NCBI GenBank assembly: GCA_964219355.1
Contig: CAXPOZ010000005.1
Location: 248,001-312,000, forward strand
Direction of reading: 5' to 3'
Length of the DNA stretch: 64,000 bases
DNA from: Parvularcula sp964219355
GTDB taxonomy: Bacteria > Pseudomonadota > Alphaproteobacteria > Caulobacterales > Parvularculaceae
The first letter of the stretch is position 1. The number at the start of each line of letters is the position of its first letter. A program made the translations under genes and the position numbers. The notes under the pieces were generated by a model. That model was not told the DNA's origin. It made no database searches and saw only the letters and a list, made by a program, of their open reading frames with translations. Below, in pieces: positions 35,052 through 44,425 of this stretch.

Positions 35052-35591
35052 TTAGCCCTCTCGCAAGGCCAGCATTTTCAAAAGCGTAGAGAGTTTTCGC
35101 GCTGTGGTGGGTACACCCAGCGCTTTCTCAACGACTTCTGCCAGTTTTGACCGGCCGATCCCATCCGGTGCGTGAAGATAGAAGACGGGACCTTTGAGCT
35201 CGAAACTCTCACTATCCGTTTTGAGCTCCTCAAGCTTTTTAAGCCCTGATGAGGCTGGCTTGCCATCGAGGAACCAGAAATGAACGGACTTCTCCGCGTC
35301 CGGCCTATCCGCAAAAGGATTGTCCTCGATCGTTGACCTGAACGCATCTTCCTTGAGGACGAAAGCGCGTGGTTTGACGTCAAAGCCCTTCTCGATGAGG
35401 TCTGAAATTTCTGTCGCCAGCGCCGCATCACTGCGCTTTGCAGGCACGTCGAAAACCAGATTGCCGCTCTGGATGACACTTTTCACGTCACCATAGCCAT
35501 GCTCGGTGAGCATGGCACAGAGCGGCTTCATGGGGACGATGTTGCGTCCCCCGACATTGATCCCGCGAAGTAGACTGATGCGATGAGGCAT
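35052..35591 (-). CDS. DUF1697 domain-containing protein
   Basis: A 179-residue cytoplasmic protein. ISLLRGINVGGRNIVPMKPL at the N-terminus, GYGDVKSVIQSGNLVF and FVLKEDAF are typical of DUF1697, a widespread family without known function. It begins 4 bases after the dapA stop, so the two are co-transcribed and perhaps coupled; smpB follows after 70 bases. Confidence 0.88.
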   Translation of the reverse strand: MPHRISLLRGINVGGRNIVPMKPLCAMLTEHGYGDVKSVIQSGNLVFDVPAKRSDAALATEISDLIEKGFDVKPRAFVLKEDAFRSTIEDNPFADRPDAEKSVHFWFLDGKPASSGLKKLEELKTDSESFELKGPVFYLHAPDGIGRSKLAEVVEKALGVPTTARKLSTLLKMLALREG

Positions 35592-35595
35592 CGCG

Positions 35596-36501
35596 CTAGT
35601 CGATCAGCCCGAGGCCTTCTAACGCCTTGGCGACGGCGATTTTCGCCTTCTCCGAAGCCGGCACCAGCGGCAGGCGCAACTCCTCCTGACACAGACCAAG
35701 ACGCGCGAGCGCATATTTGGTAGGCCCGGGGCTCGTGTCCATGAACAGCGCTTCTGCAAGCGGGGTCAGACGGTCCTGCAGCTCGCGGGCTTCTTCCCAG
35801 CGACCTTCAAGCGTTGCGGTCTGCATCAGCGCGCAGAGATCCGGCACGACATTCGAGGTCACCGAAATGCACCCCGTGCCGCCCATGGCGTTAAACCCGA
35901 CGGCTGTTGCGTCCTCACCGGAAAGCTGGATGAAATCCGAGCCGCAGGCGAGCCGCTGCTGCGCGACACGGGCCAGATTGCCTGTTGCGTCCTTTACCCC
36001 GACGATGCCCGGATGCCGCGCCAAGACCTTCATGGTCGAGACGGCGATGTCGCAGGCCGTCCGTCCAGGAACATTATAGAGGATGATCGGCAGGTCAGTT
36101 GAGTCTGCCAGCGCGGTGAAATGCGCGATCAGGCCATCCTGCGAGGGCTTATTGTAATAGCCCGTCACCGCCAGCAACGCATCGGCCCCGGCCGATTGCG
36201 CCTTTTCGGCCAGCATGATCGAGGTCGCGGTATCGTTCGATCCGACCCCGGCAATGACCGGTATCCGTCCGTCTGCCGCAGAGACCGCGCAGCGGATGAC
36301 CTCGACATGCTCTTCTTCGTTGAGGGTCGAGGTCTCGCCCGTCGTGCCGACAGGAACGATGCCGTGCGTGCCGCCCTTTATCTGCCGGTCGATCAGGTCA
36401 CGATAAGTGTCATAGGCAACGGCGCCGTGGTGAAACGGTGTCACAAGGGCCGTGATGGAACCGCGGATCCAGTCGGCGGTTGATGATACTGAGAATGTCA
36501 T
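35596..36501 (-). CDS. dapA: 4-hydroxy-tetrahydrodipicolinate synthase
   Basis: A 301-residue aldolase-type enzyme condensing pyruvate with aspartate semialdehyde, the first committed step to diaminopimelate and lysine. GTTGETSTLNEEEH, the active-site Tyr in VTGYYNKPSQDG and the Schiff-base Lys in GVKDATGNL are all present. The ATG at 36501 gives MTFSVSSTADWIRGS; the longer frame is rejected. It is the first gene of dapA / DUF1697 / smpB and is divergent from slt. Diaminopimelate supply and peptidoglycan turnover thus face each other across one intergenic region. Confidence 0.97.
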   Translation of the reverse strand: MTFSVSSTADWIRGSITALVTPFHHGAVAYDTYRDLIDRQIKGGTHGIVPVGTTGETSTLNEEEHVEVIRCAVSAADGRIPVIAGVGSNDTATSIMLAEKAQSAGADALLAVTGYYNKPSQDGLIAHFTALADSTDLPIILYNVPGRTACDIAVSTMKVLARHPGIVGVKDATGNLARVAQQRLACGSDFIQLSGEDATAVGFNAMGGTGCISVTSNVVPDLCALMQTATLEGRWEEARELQDRLTPLAEALFMDTSPGPTKYALARLGLCQEELRLPLVPASEKAKIAVAKALEGLGLID

Positions 36502-36558
36502 GTCATCGCCGTAGTCCTGCCTGCGAAAACGGGCAAGCGTCAGACTGCTGTGTCGCTT

Positions 36559-36574
36559 TGGCACAAGGCATGCT
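36559..36574 (+). promoter_or_regulatory. Candidate sigma-54 promoter of slt
   Basis: TGGCACAAGGCATGCT matches the sigma-54 pattern TGGCACR-N4-TTGCW at every fixed position except one (A for T before TGC). The -24 GG and -12 GC are correctly spaced. The start site would be near 36585, about 20 bases before the slt ATG. Confidence 0.5.
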
Positions 36575-36605
36575 AGAGAGTTGAGGGGAAGTTTTCGGGT
36601 TCGAC

Positions 36606-38888
36606 ATGCGCGCCATTAGACGATTGCAAGCCGTTCTTTTTTCAGTGTTTTTAGTCCTTTCCAGTGGCATTACCCTGGCGAAGGTTCCACCTCTGCCGAC
36701 CCTCAAGCCGCCGGCACCGGAATCGCCTTATATTTCGTCCATCGATGAAGGGAAGCTGCGCTCGGTTTTCGAAGCGCTTGAGCGCCGGAATTATGATCTG
36801 GCGAATGTCCTTCGGACTCAGATAGATGCGCCGACAGCCCGTGCCGTTGCCGACTGGGCCTATCTGCGGTCCTCTGCCGACAATCTGTCTTCTCTTGAGA
36901 TCAGCCGGTTCCTTGATCAGAACTATGGCTGGCCGGATGAACGGCGACTTCGTGAAAAAGCGGAAGACTCCTTCACGGACGCAACGCCCGCCGAGGAAAT
37001 CTTCGCCTTTTTTGACAAGCGCGACCCGGTCACATCCGACGGCCACCTCCAGCTGGCCCGCGCCTTCCTAAGCCGCGGCAATCGCGATGCAGCCACTGCC
37101 CAGATCAAGGCGGCATGGATCAATTTCAACCACACCTCGCGGCAGGAAACCGAGCTGCTCAATGCCTATGGTGGCTTTCTGAGCCCGCAGGACCATTGGG
37201 AGAAAGCTGACCGGCAGCTTTTTGATATTCGCGCGACCGCCACCAGACGGATTCTCAACTATGTGCCATCCGAGCGGCGTGCCGAGGCACTGACCCGGAT
37301 TGCATTCCTCCTCAATGACCGCAATGCGCCGTCACTTTACAATAATCTGCCTGCGGACAGCCAGCAGGATGCCGGCGTGCTGCTCGCCGCTGTTCGTCAT
37401 TACCGCCGGATGGACCAGGAGCCCCTCGCGATCACTTATGCCGGGCTCGCCCCCCTAGATCCTGTTAGCCTGCGAGACCCCGGCGCCTGGTTCTATGAGC
37501 GCAAGCTGCTTGCGCGCTGGGCACTGAAGAATGCCCGCTTTGAGGATGCCTATATCCTGTCGGCCTATTCAGGGCTCGAGGATGGTGCCGATTTTGCCGA
37601 AGCCGAATTCATGGCCGGCTGGGTCGCGCTCCGCTTCCTTGGAGATGCAGAACGGGCCAAGGCGCATTTTGCCTTCCTTGCGACGGGCGTGACTTCTTCA
37701 ATCAGCCGTTCGCGCGGCGAATACTGGCTCGGCCGGGCCTTCGCGGCTGCCGGTGAAGAGAGCATGGCCCGCCAGCACTATCTTGTCGCCGGGGCTTATC
37801 CGTATACCTATTATGGTCAGCTCGCTTTGCAGGAACTCGGTCCCGATGCACCGCAGGTGATCTTCCCGCAAGCCCCTGCCGAACCTGACGCCAATGACCT
37901 GACTGTCTTTGAAGCGCGGCCCATGGTTCACGCCATGCATATTCTTGCCGAAATCGGTGAGGACGTGCATTTCGACCGGTTTGCCCGCGCGCTTGATGAT
38001 CAGATTCAGAGCGAGGGTGAAGTCCTTGCCTATTATGATCTCGTGATCGGTGAGCGGAAAACCTATCTCGCCGTTCGCGGCGGCAAGGTCGCGCGGAACA
38101 ATGGCGCGGAAGTCCCGCATGTCATCTATCCGCTTTACTCCGTACCCGATAGCGCAGCCCGTTATGTCGAGACACCCCTGATCCTCGGTCTGTCGCGTCA
38201 GGAGTCAGAATTTAATCCGCGCGCTTATTCGAGCGCCCGCGCCCGCGGCATGATGCAGCTTCTCTCCTCGACCGCCCAAATTACGGCGCGTAAGGAGGGC
38301 CTGCCCTTCTCATCCTCGCGGCTTCTGTCTGATCCCGACTACAACATGACGCTAGGGGCTGCGCATCTCAGCCACCTGCTCGACCGTTTCAACGGCAGCT
38401 ATATCATGGTGATGGGCGCCTATAATGCGGGCCCTCACCGGGTCGACCGCTGGGTTGAGGAATATGGCGATCCGCGCGATCCCAATGTCGATCCAATCGA
38501 CTGGATCGAGCTCGTCCCTTTCTCTGAAACCCGCAATTACATCATGCGCGTGATCGAGAATACACAAGTCTACCGTTCACGAATTGAAGGCCAGCCGCTC
38601 GGCGCCGGCATCCTCGCCGACATCACGCGCGGCGGCGGCAACCGGGATGCGATCGGCGTCATGCCGCCCTCCCCGCGCCTGATGATCCAAGCGTCGCTTG
38701 CCGATCCAGAGCCGACTTTCGGCCAGAATGGGCTCAGCATTCCAAAATCGCGGACGCGAGCACAGGAAGTCTTTGAAGGGCTGATCTTCCCGCCGCTTCA
38801 TCTCGATAACGCCATCGAGGGCGAAAGCGATATTCCTGACGCGGATGAGCTGCGCGAAGAGGTCGAGGCCGAAGGGGAAAGTGAATAA
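36606..38888 (+). CDS. slt: Soluble lytic murein transglycosylase
   Basis: A 760-residue periplasmic enzyme that cuts peptidoglycan between MurNAc and GlcNAc, leaving 1,6-anhydro ends. A signal peptide (AVLFSVFLVLSSGITLAK) leads a long alpha-superhelical region (residues 50-480) like the Slt70 ring. The C-terminal catalytic domain contains LSRQESEFNPRAYSSARARG, whose Glu is the catalytic acid, then MMQLLSSTAQ and VMGAYNAGPHRVDRW. The acidic tail ends EEVEAEGESE. It is divergent from dapA behind a sigma-54-like element and convergent with holC (gap 4 bases). Confidence 0.94.
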   Translation: MRAIRRLQAVLFSVFLVLSSGITLAKVPPLPTLKPPAPESPYISSIDEGKLRSVFEALERRNYDLANVLRTQIDAPTARAVADWAYLRSSADNLSSLEISRFLDQNYGWPDERRLREKAEDSFTDATPAEEIFAFFDKRDPVTSDGHLQLARAFLSRGNRDAATAQIKAAWINFNHTSRQETELLNAYGGFLSPQDHWEKADRQLFDIRATATRRILNYVPSERRAEALTRIAFLLNDRNAPSLYNNLPADSQQDAGVLLAAVRHYRRMDQEPLAITYAGLAPLDPVSLRDPGAWFYERKLLARWALKNARFEDAYILSAYSGLEDGADFAEAEFMAGWVALRFLGDAERAKAHFAFLATGVTSSISRSRGEYWLGRAFAAAGEESMARQHYLVAGAYPYTYYGQLALQELGPDAPQVIFPQAPAEPDANDLTVFEARPMVHAMHILAEIGEDVHFDRFARALDDQIQSEGEVLAYYDLVIGERKTYLAVRGGKVARNNGAEVPHVIYPLYSVPDSAARYVETPLILGLSRQESEFNPRAYSSARARGMMQLLSSTAQITARKEGLPFSSSRLLSDPDYNMTLGAAHLSHLLDRFNGSYIMVMGAYNAGPHRVDRWVEEYGDPRDPNVDPIDWIELVPFSETRNYIMRVIENTQVYRSRIEGQPLGAGILADITRGGGNRDAIGVMPPSPRLMIQASLADPEPTFGQNGLSIPKSRTRAQEVFEGLIFPPLHLDNAIEGESDIPDADELREEVEAEGESE

Positions 38889-38892
38889 GGCG

Positions 38893-39333
38893 CTAGCCTG
38901 CCTTCACCCAGCGACCATCCTCGTCCTGCTTCCAATAGGTCGCCTCGGCGCCTGCGCCTTTGACCGCCTTCCAGGCTTCGCGGGCCGCAGGCGCATCGCT
39001 CGCGCCGAACATCAGTACCGCACGCGTCAGCCCGTTTAATCCCTCGGGCCGGAATGTCTCCGCCGACAAGGCAAACAGCACATCGCGGCCCTTTGGCAAT
39101 TCATCCCCCGTCGTCAGCCAGACCGGCACACGCTCATCAGCTGCGCCCGCGCCATGCGGCAGGAAGCTTTCGTCATGATAGGTCCAGAGATGATCGTCGA
39201 GCGCCCGCAACTCGCCCTCATCCCGGCAGCGGACGACCGCCGTCCAGCCGCGAGACAGCGTGCGCTCCAGCAGCCCCGGCAGGACGTCGGAGGGCGCCCC
39301 GCGCTCAATATGGTAAAACAGAATCTCGGTCAT
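38893..39333 (-). CDS. holC: DNA polymerase III subunit chi
   Basis: A 146-residue HolC, which links the clamp-loader complex to single-strand-binding protein. TEILFYHIERGAPSDVLPGL and ALDDHLWTYHDESFLPHG are typical; VWLTTGDELPKGRDVLF follows, and the late segment EATYWKQDEDGRWVKAG closes the domain. It lies alone between slt and the ELM1-family gene. The usual neighbour pepA is not seen here. Confidence 0.93.
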   Translation of the reverse strand: MTEILFYHIERGAPSDVLPGLLERTLSRGWTAVVRCRDEGELRALDDHLWTYHDESFLPHGAGAADERVPVWLTTGDELPKGRDVLFALSAETFRPEGLNGLTRAVLMFGASDAPAAREAWKAVKGAGAEATYWKQDEDGRWVKAG

Positions 39334-39383
39334 GAGTGAAAGAAGATAGCCCTTGGTAACCTGCCAAGGCTAGAGACCTTGCC

Positions 39384-40352
39384 ATGGGAGAGACACCGCT
39401 TCTGATCTGGGCCGTTTCGGACGGCCGGGCCGGCATGGAAAACCAGGTGATGGGCCTTGCCGAGGCCGTGGCGCGCCTGACCCCTGCCTATATTGAGCGC
39501 AAGCGCATCGCGATTAGAGCGCCCTTTGACAAGCTGCCGCGCATGCTGATGGGACCGTCCCTGTCGCGGCTGTCGGCTGATTCTGATTCGCTGGACCCAC
39601 CCTGGCCCGATCTCTGGATCGGCTGCGGGCGCCGCGTCGTGCCGCTCTCGATTGAGATGAAGCGCCATGTGCCCATGGTCGTCCAGACGCAGGATCCGCG
39701 CGCGCGGCTCGGCGGTTTTGATCTCGTCATCCCGCCTGAGCATGATGAGCTTAAGGGCGATAATGTATTCCCGATCCTCGGCTCCCCGAACCGGCTCGAG
39801 GAAAACCGTCTACGGACAGAAGCGGGCATGCTGATCGAGGATCTGGGGCTCGATGAAGACCAGCGTTATGCGGCGGTGCTGATTGGTGGGGACAGCAAGG
39901 ATTACCAGATGACGGGGCCCGTCATTACCCTGATGCTCGAAGCCCTCGCGGCAGCAGAGGATGAAGGCTATCGCCTCCTCATCACCCCATCCCGGCGCAC
40001 ACCGGAATTTGTGAAACATCATTTGCGCGAAGCCCTGCCCGATGCATGGATCTGGGACGGTGAGCCGGTGGGCCGCGTGGTCAATCCTTATTTCGGGATG
40101 TTGGGGGTGGCCGAGCGTTTCTATGTGACCGGCGAGAGCGCGAACATGCTCACCGATGCGGCCTTTACCGGCAAGCCGATCCACATGCTCCCCCTCGAAG
40201 GAGGAGCGCCCAAATGGCAGCGCTTTCATCAGGCACTGGAAGACCGGCATATCCTGAAACCGCATTGCGGCCCGGACGATCAGTGGACGTATGAGCCGCT
40301 ACGCGAAACGGACCGCGCAGCGGCAGAGATCCTCAGGCGAATGGGCAGATAG
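39384..40352 (+). CDS. ELM1-like (mitochondrial fission ELM1) domain protein
   Basis: A 322-residue protein of the ELM1/DUF1022 family. IWAVSDGRAGMENQVMGLAEA at the N-terminus and later AAVLIGGDSKDYQMT, LITPSRRTPEF and FYVTGESANMLTDA are family features. The fold is GT-B-like, as in UDP-sugar transferases. In plants a homologue acts in mitochondrial fission; the bacterial role is unknown, and some are thought to act on glycans. It is divergent from holC with a gap of 50 bases. Confidence 0.9.
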   Translation: MGETPLLIWAVSDGRAGMENQVMGLAEAVARLTPAYIERKRIAIRAPFDKLPRMLMGPSLSRLSADSDSLDPPWPDLWIGCGRRVVPLSIEMKRHVPMVVQTQDPRARLGGFDLVIPPEHDELKGDNVFPILGSPNRLEENRLRTEAGMLIEDLGLDEDQRYAAVLIGGDSKDYQMTGPVITLMLEALAAAEDEGYRLLITPSRRTPEFVKHHLREALPDAWIWDGEPVGRVVNPYFGMLGVAERFYVTGESANMLTDAAFTGKPIHMLPLEGGAPKWQRFHQALEDRHILKPHCGPDDQWTYEPLRETDRAAAEILRRMGR

Positions 40353-40365
40353 GCGCCTTAAGCAC

Positions 40366-40387
40366 TTCCCCCGCCGAAGCGGGGGAA
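40366..40387. terminator. Strong hairpin between convergent genes
   Basis: TTCCCCCGC - CGAA - GCGGGGGAA: perfect 9-bp GC-rich stem with a tetraloop, 13 bases after the ELM1 gene and 12 before the stop of the M49-like gene. No T-run follows, so factor-independent termination is uncertain. Confidence 0.5.
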
Positions 40388-40399
40388 GATGAGCCCGCT

Positions 40400-42127
40400 T
40401 TAAATCGCGTCGGGATAGACCGGCTGGATGTCGACCGGGATATCGGTCATCGACGCGATCACCTTTTCGGCATACTCGTCGAGCACGCGATAGCCATCGA
40501 GGAAGGCTTTCGCCGCATCATAATCACCGTCGCCCTGCAGCATGACGATCTTGGCCGTCAAATCACTGATTGCCTGTTCGAGTTTCGTAAAATCGAGCCG
40601 GTATTTGCCGGTCTCTTCATCAACCTCGAAAGCGCCCTGCTCTTTGAAGAAGCTGTACTGATAGGCAGCCCCGCCGCCATGGGCTTCGTTGATGCCAAAC
40701 CGCATCGCGCGGAAATTGCCGGTGAAATAGGTCGCAAGGAAAGCTTCCTTTTCTTCGACCGGCAGCTCACCCAGCTCCATCATATAGAGGATGTTATAGG
40801 CCCCCATCACGTCGGCCTTACCTTCCTCGATAGTCGAGTAAAGCTCTTTAAGCTGAGCATTGACGGTGGTTTCCTCACCATCGATAATAATCGTCCCCGG
40901 CCCGAGCGAGTGGCTGAGTTCATGGAACAGTGTTTCCATGCCCATATATTTCTGCATCAAGAGGCCAGCCTGCTCTTCAACCAGCACATGCTCAGCCATC
41001 GGCTCAAGGATGCGGTCGAATTTCGCGCCCATCACATTGTTGAGCAGAACCTTCTTCGCGCCTTTTGCTTCGCGCACCCGCTCGTCATTGGGCAGGTTGA
41101 AGGCGATGGTCTGCACGCCCGGCACATTGTCGCCGCCGCCATGGACCTGATCGACAACCGAGATCGGTGATTCAAAGCCGCGCTTGAAGTTCTTGTAGTC
41201 ATCCGAGACCGGCAGGTTTGCTTCCATATCGCGGAGCATCCCTTTGTATTTGTCGAGCGCAGAGCTCTCTTCCGGATCGCGAACCGTTATGAACGCCTCA
41301 AAGGCAGTCTTGGTACCGAAGAGACCGTCCGTATAAACCTCATATGGTCCAATGGCGACTTCGATCGGCCCATCAAGGTCCATCCACGCCATTTCGGATT
41401 CATAATATTCATCGGTGAGAAAGCTCTCCGCCCGCAGGGTCAGGAAGCGCTTGAGGCTCTCATTGGTCGTGATTTCGGCGGCTTCGCGCAGCTTGGTGAC
41501 CGCAGGGACCAGCCATTCGGCATAATGCTCAGAATAAGGAATGGCTTTCAGGCCACCATCTTCGGTCCGGCGAATGACCGTGTACCAGCTTTTGAAGGCT
41601 TCCTCATCGCCCGGATGCGCTTCGATCCACGCATCGAACTCTTCGCGCGTCATGTCAGCCGGATAAAAGGCTGCGCCTTCGGGGCGCTCCATGCCGCCAT
41701 AGAAGGGCTTGAAGTGATCGAGCGTGTCCCACGGCCCGAAATGAAGATCGAACAGCTCCAGCAGGAGCGCCTTGTTCTCAATATCGCTAGCGGCAATTTC
41801 GGTGCGCCAGGCGGGATTCTCTTCGCTGACCTGCCGCAGATAAATCTCGCTCATCAGCTCGGCGGCATCGATCAGCAGGTTCACGACCTGCTTTTCTTCT
41901 GCCGTCAGGAAGGAGGTGTCAGGTGCCATGTCGATGATGGCGATCTCTTCCCGCATCATCTCCAGCTCTTCGGTCGAGGCGACCATCACCTCATCCGTCA
42001 TAGCCTTGTCCGCCATCTCCGGCGTGCCGGTGGCAGCAGCGTCGTCGGCCGGCGCCTCTTCCTTGCCGCCACAGGCAGCGAGGGTCAGGGCAAGAACTGA
42101 ACTTGCAAGCAGGTATTTGATAGCCAT
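40400..42127 (-). CDS. M49 (dipeptidyl peptidase III-like) zinc peptidase lipoprotein
   Basis: A 575-residue lipoprotein (signal MAIKYLLASSVLALTLAAC, Cys19). The zinc motif HELSHSLGPGT lies near residue 402, and EEGKADVMGAYN about 45 residues later supplies the third ligand, the arrangement of the M49-like family. In classical DPP III the motif is HExxGH; here it is the HExxH form found in related bacterial and plant proteins. GPYEVYTDGLFGTKTAFEAF also fits. Probably removes dipeptides or processes peptides in the periplasm. A linker of acidic and Met-rich sequence follows the lipid anchor. Monocistronic. Confidence 0.85.
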   Translation of the reverse strand: MAIKYLLASSVLALTLAACGGKEEAPADDAAATGTPEMADKAMTDEVMVASTEELEMMREEIAIIDMAPDTSFLTAEEKQVVNLLIDAAELMSEIYLRQVSEENPAWRTEIAASDIENKALLLELFDLHFGPWDTLDHFKPFYGGMERPEGAAFYPADMTREEFDAWIEAHPGDEEAFKSWYTVIRRTEDGGLKAIPYSEHYAEWLVPAVTKLREAAEITTNESLKRFLTLRAESFLTDEYYESEMAWMDLDGPIEVAIGPYEVYTDGLFGTKTAFEAFITVRDPEESSALDKYKGMLRDMEANLPVSDDYKNFKRGFESPISVVDQVHGGGDNVPGVQTIAFNLPNDERVREAKGAKKVLLNNVMGAKFDRILEPMAEHVLVEEQAGLLMQKYMGMETLFHELSHSLGPGTIIIDGEETTVNAQLKELYSTIEEGKADVMGAYNILYMMELGELPVEEKEAFLATYFTGNFRAMRFGINEAHGGGAAYQYSFFKEQGAFEVDEETGKYRLDFTKLEQAISDLTAKIVMLQGDGDYDAAKAFLDGYRVLDEYAEKVIASMTDIPVDIQPVYPDAI

Positions 42128-42196
42128 GGGAAACCTTGGGGTAGCGTTATTTTCCCCGGCTTCTAGCCCTTCCCGCTTCCCGGCGCAAAGCCGGGC

Positions 42197-43147
42197 TTAG
42201 CTCCGCCGTCCCTCGCGGGCCGCCTTCATCTGCGCGAAATCGGCATCGGCGTGATAGCTAGAGCGCGTCAGCGGTGAAGCAGAGACCATCAGGAAGCCCT
42301 TGGCGCGGGCAATCGACTCATAGGTCTTGAACTCTTCAGGCGTGACGAAGCGGTCGACGGGGGCGTGCTTCCGCGTCGGCTGGAGATACTGGCCGATGGT
42401 CAGAAAATCGATGCCCGCCGAGCGCATGTCATCCATCACCTGCATGACCTCTTCCTTGGTCTCACCAAGGCCGACCATAATGCCGGATTTGGTGAACTGG
42501 TTCGGGTCGCGCTCTTTCACCTTTTCGAGCAGGCGCAGGCTATGGAAATAGCGCGCACCCGGACGAATGGAGAGATAGAGCCGCGGGACGGTTTCCAGAT
42601 TGTGGTTGAAGACATCGGGCTTGGCGTCGATCACCTTCTCCACCGCTTCCTTCGGCTTGCGAAGGAAGTCAGGGGTCAGGATCTCAATCGTCGTGCCCGG
42701 CGACTGGCGGCGAATGCTCTCGATCACATCGACGAAATGCTGTGCCCCGCCATCATCCAGATCATCGCGGTCAACCGAGGTGATGACGATATGGTTGAGG
42801 CCCATCTCGGCGGCGGCCTTGCCGGTATTCTCCGCCTCATGCGGATCAATCGCGCCAGGCAGGCCTGTCTTCACATTGCAGAAGGCGCAAGCCCGCGTGC
42901 AGGTATCGCCGAGGATCATGATGGTCGCGTGCTTTTTGTCCCAGCACTCGCCGATGTTCGGGCAGGCCGCCTCTTCGCAGACCGTCGCCAGCCCCTTCGA
43001 CTTCACGATATTCTTGGTCTCGGCATAGCCCTTGGACACCGGCGCCTTCACGCGAATCCAATCGGGCTTGCGCTTCACCTCGCTGTCGGGGCGCTTTTGT
43101 TTTTCGGGGTGCCGCAGGGCACGGGAATTATCGATGAGGGTGACCAT
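42197..43147 (-). CDS. lipA: Lipoyl synthase
   Basis: A 316-residue radical-SAM enzyme that inserts two sulfurs into octanoyl-protein to make lipoyl groups on 2-oxoacid dehydrogenases and glycine cleavage H protein. The auxiliary cluster ligands are in CEEAACPNIGECW, the radical-SAM CxxxCxxC in CTRACAFCNVKT, and the C-terminal RSSYHAD completes the auxiliary site. In many alphaproteobacteria lipA follows the pyruvate dehydrogenase genes; here it follows an NnrU gene instead. Confidence 0.98.
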   Translation of the reverse strand: MVTLIDNSRALRHPEKQKRPDSEVKRKPDWIRVKAPVSKGYAETKNIVKSKGLATVCEEAACPNIGECWDKKHATIMILGDTCTRACAFCNVKTGLPGAIDPHEAENTGKAAAEMGLNHIVITSVDRDDLDDGGAQHFVDVIESIRRQSPGTTIEILTPDFLRKPKEAVEKVIDAKPDVFNHNLETVPRLYLSIRPGARYFHSLRLLEKVKERDPNQFTKSGIMVGLGETKEEVMQVMDDMRSAGIDFLTIGQYLQPTRKHAPVDRFVTPEEFKTYESIARAKGFLMVSASPLTRSSYHADADFAQMKAAREGRRS

Positions 43148-43189
43148 TGGGCGTAAATAGAGACTGCGATGCGGTTTGTCAGCCTCGAC

Positions 43190-43753
43190 TTAAAAGAGCG
43201 GCACACCGGCGATGTAGACATGTGCCCAGAGGAGGATGACCGCAAAGCCTGCCGTCCCGATGGTGATGGCGAGGACATCGCCGAAACCGGTCTTGAAGGG
43301 CCGGCCCATATCGCCGCGTTTCTTCAGCGCGATCCGGTCAATGACACCCCAAGCGAGGACCGCGCCGAAGAGGATGACCGAGCGCAAATCTCCATTGGCG
43401 AGAAGATGCCCGAAGGCCCAGAGCTTCATGCCCAGCACCATGGGGTGCTTTGCCATCGCGGCGATTTTCCCCGCCGGCAGATTGGCCGCCACGGTCAGGA
43501 TCAAGGCGATCCAGACGCAGAAATAGGTGATGTAGCGGACCCAATCGGGCAGCACATAATAGGGCTCGCCCGGTACGACCTGCTTCCAGCCATAAATGAG
43601 GAGGATCAGTCCGGCGAGCGTGATGAGCGAGAACAGCCCCTTATAGGGCATCGCGCCGATCTTCCCGATGATGGCGGCGCGAGGCCCCCTAGCCAGTCCT
43701 GTGAACAGGTGGATGCCGATAAAGAGGGCCAGCCCTGCAAGGAAAATGGTCAT
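43190..43753 (-). CDS. NnrU family membrane protein
   Basis: A 187-residue integral membrane protein with six or seven helices. The start TIFLAGLALFIGIHLFTGLARG, then YKGLFSLITLAGLILLIYGW, and KHPMVLGMKLWAFGHLLANGD are NnrU features. Relatives are associated with nitric-oxide reduction or isoprenoid methyl transfer (ICMT-like), but the role in organisms without denitrification genes is unclear. It lies between the FtsB-like gene and lipA on the same strand, 42 bases before lipA. Confidence 0.9.
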   Translation of the reverse strand: MTIFLAGLALFIGIHLFTGLARGPRAAIIGKIGAMPYKGLFSLITLAGLILLIYGWKQVVPGEPYYVLPDWVRYITYFCVWIALILTVAANLPAGKIAAMAKHPMVLGMKLWAFGHLLANGDLRSVILFGAVLAWGVIDRIALKKRGDMGRPFKTGFGDVLAITIGTAGFAVILLWAHVYIAGVPLF

Positions 43754-43806
43754 CGTCGCGCTCCCGTGCCTCGTCGCGATCTTATACGCGCGTTAGGGAG
43801 CCGCCG

Positions 43807-44244
43807 TCACGCGCCGCTGTCTGCGGTTTTGATGAGCAGCGTCTCAAGCCCCGCATAGCGGAGGTGCTCCGTGGACACGGCAGCAAGGATCAGGCGTTCT
43901 TCTTCGCGGGCGTGCTCGGCCCCCATCTCGGCCATGCGGTCGAGGTCTTCCATGCGGACAAGATATTCATCGGGACGAACAAGGCCGAGAACCCCCCTCA
44001 CCCGTTCTTCAAGGAGATCCTCATCGAGGCCTGCAACGAGCAGCCGCTCGGTGCGGTCTGTAAGGAAGGCATGTTCCTGTTCCAGCGTATCGAGACGGGC
44101 CTGCCGCTGGGCGATCTCCGTCTGGAGAATCTCGTTCATTCGTCTGCCTTCTGATGAGTTATACATCATCAGGAAATTATACGCGATGGCGACCACCGCC
44201 ATGGCAGCAAGACCAGACTGAAATACCGGAACCAGACGCGTCAT
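43807..44244 (-). CDS. FtsB/DivIC-like septum formation initiator protein
   Basis: A 145-residue bitopic protein: one N-terminal membrane helix (GLAAMAVVAIAYNFLMMY), then a coiled coil (MNEILQTEIAQRQARLDTLE), followed by a compact acidic tail (LGLVRPDEYLVRMEDLD). This is the septum formation initiator layout, longer than E. coli FtsB at the C-terminus as in other alphaproteobacteria. Start set at ATG 44244, preceded by GGTGAG; an in-frame TTG lies one codon upstream. It follows eno on the same strand, the standard order in the class. Confidence 0.85.
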   Translation of the reverse strand: MTRLVPVFQSGLAAMAVVAIAYNFLMMYNSSEGRRMNEILQTEIAQRQARLDTLEQEHAFLTDRTERLLVAGLDEDLLEERVRGVLGLVRPDEYLVRMEDLDRMAEMGAEHAREEERLILAAVSTEHLRYAGLETLLIKTADSGA

Positions 44245-44381
44245 CAACTCACCCTTCCTCTCTCGGAAGGCCGGTATCGCGTTCGTAAGGTTAGGAGAGT
44301 CTGAATCAGACCAGTGAAAGTCGCGCCTATTAACGAAAAAGTCCGTTTACCCTCTCGCGCACTTATCCACATGTCTCATAC

Positions 44382-44403
44382 CGGGACAGGAAATTTTGTC
44401 CCG
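44382..44403. other. Hairpin between eno and ftsB-like gene
   Basis: CGGGACA - GGAAATTT - TGTCCCG: perfect 7-bp stem, 8-base loop, 23 bases downstream of the eno stop. There is no T-run on the minus strand, so it may partly end eno transcription or protect its 3' end. Confidence 0.4.
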
Positions 44404-44425
44404 CCCCGGTACAGATTGAGCGGAT

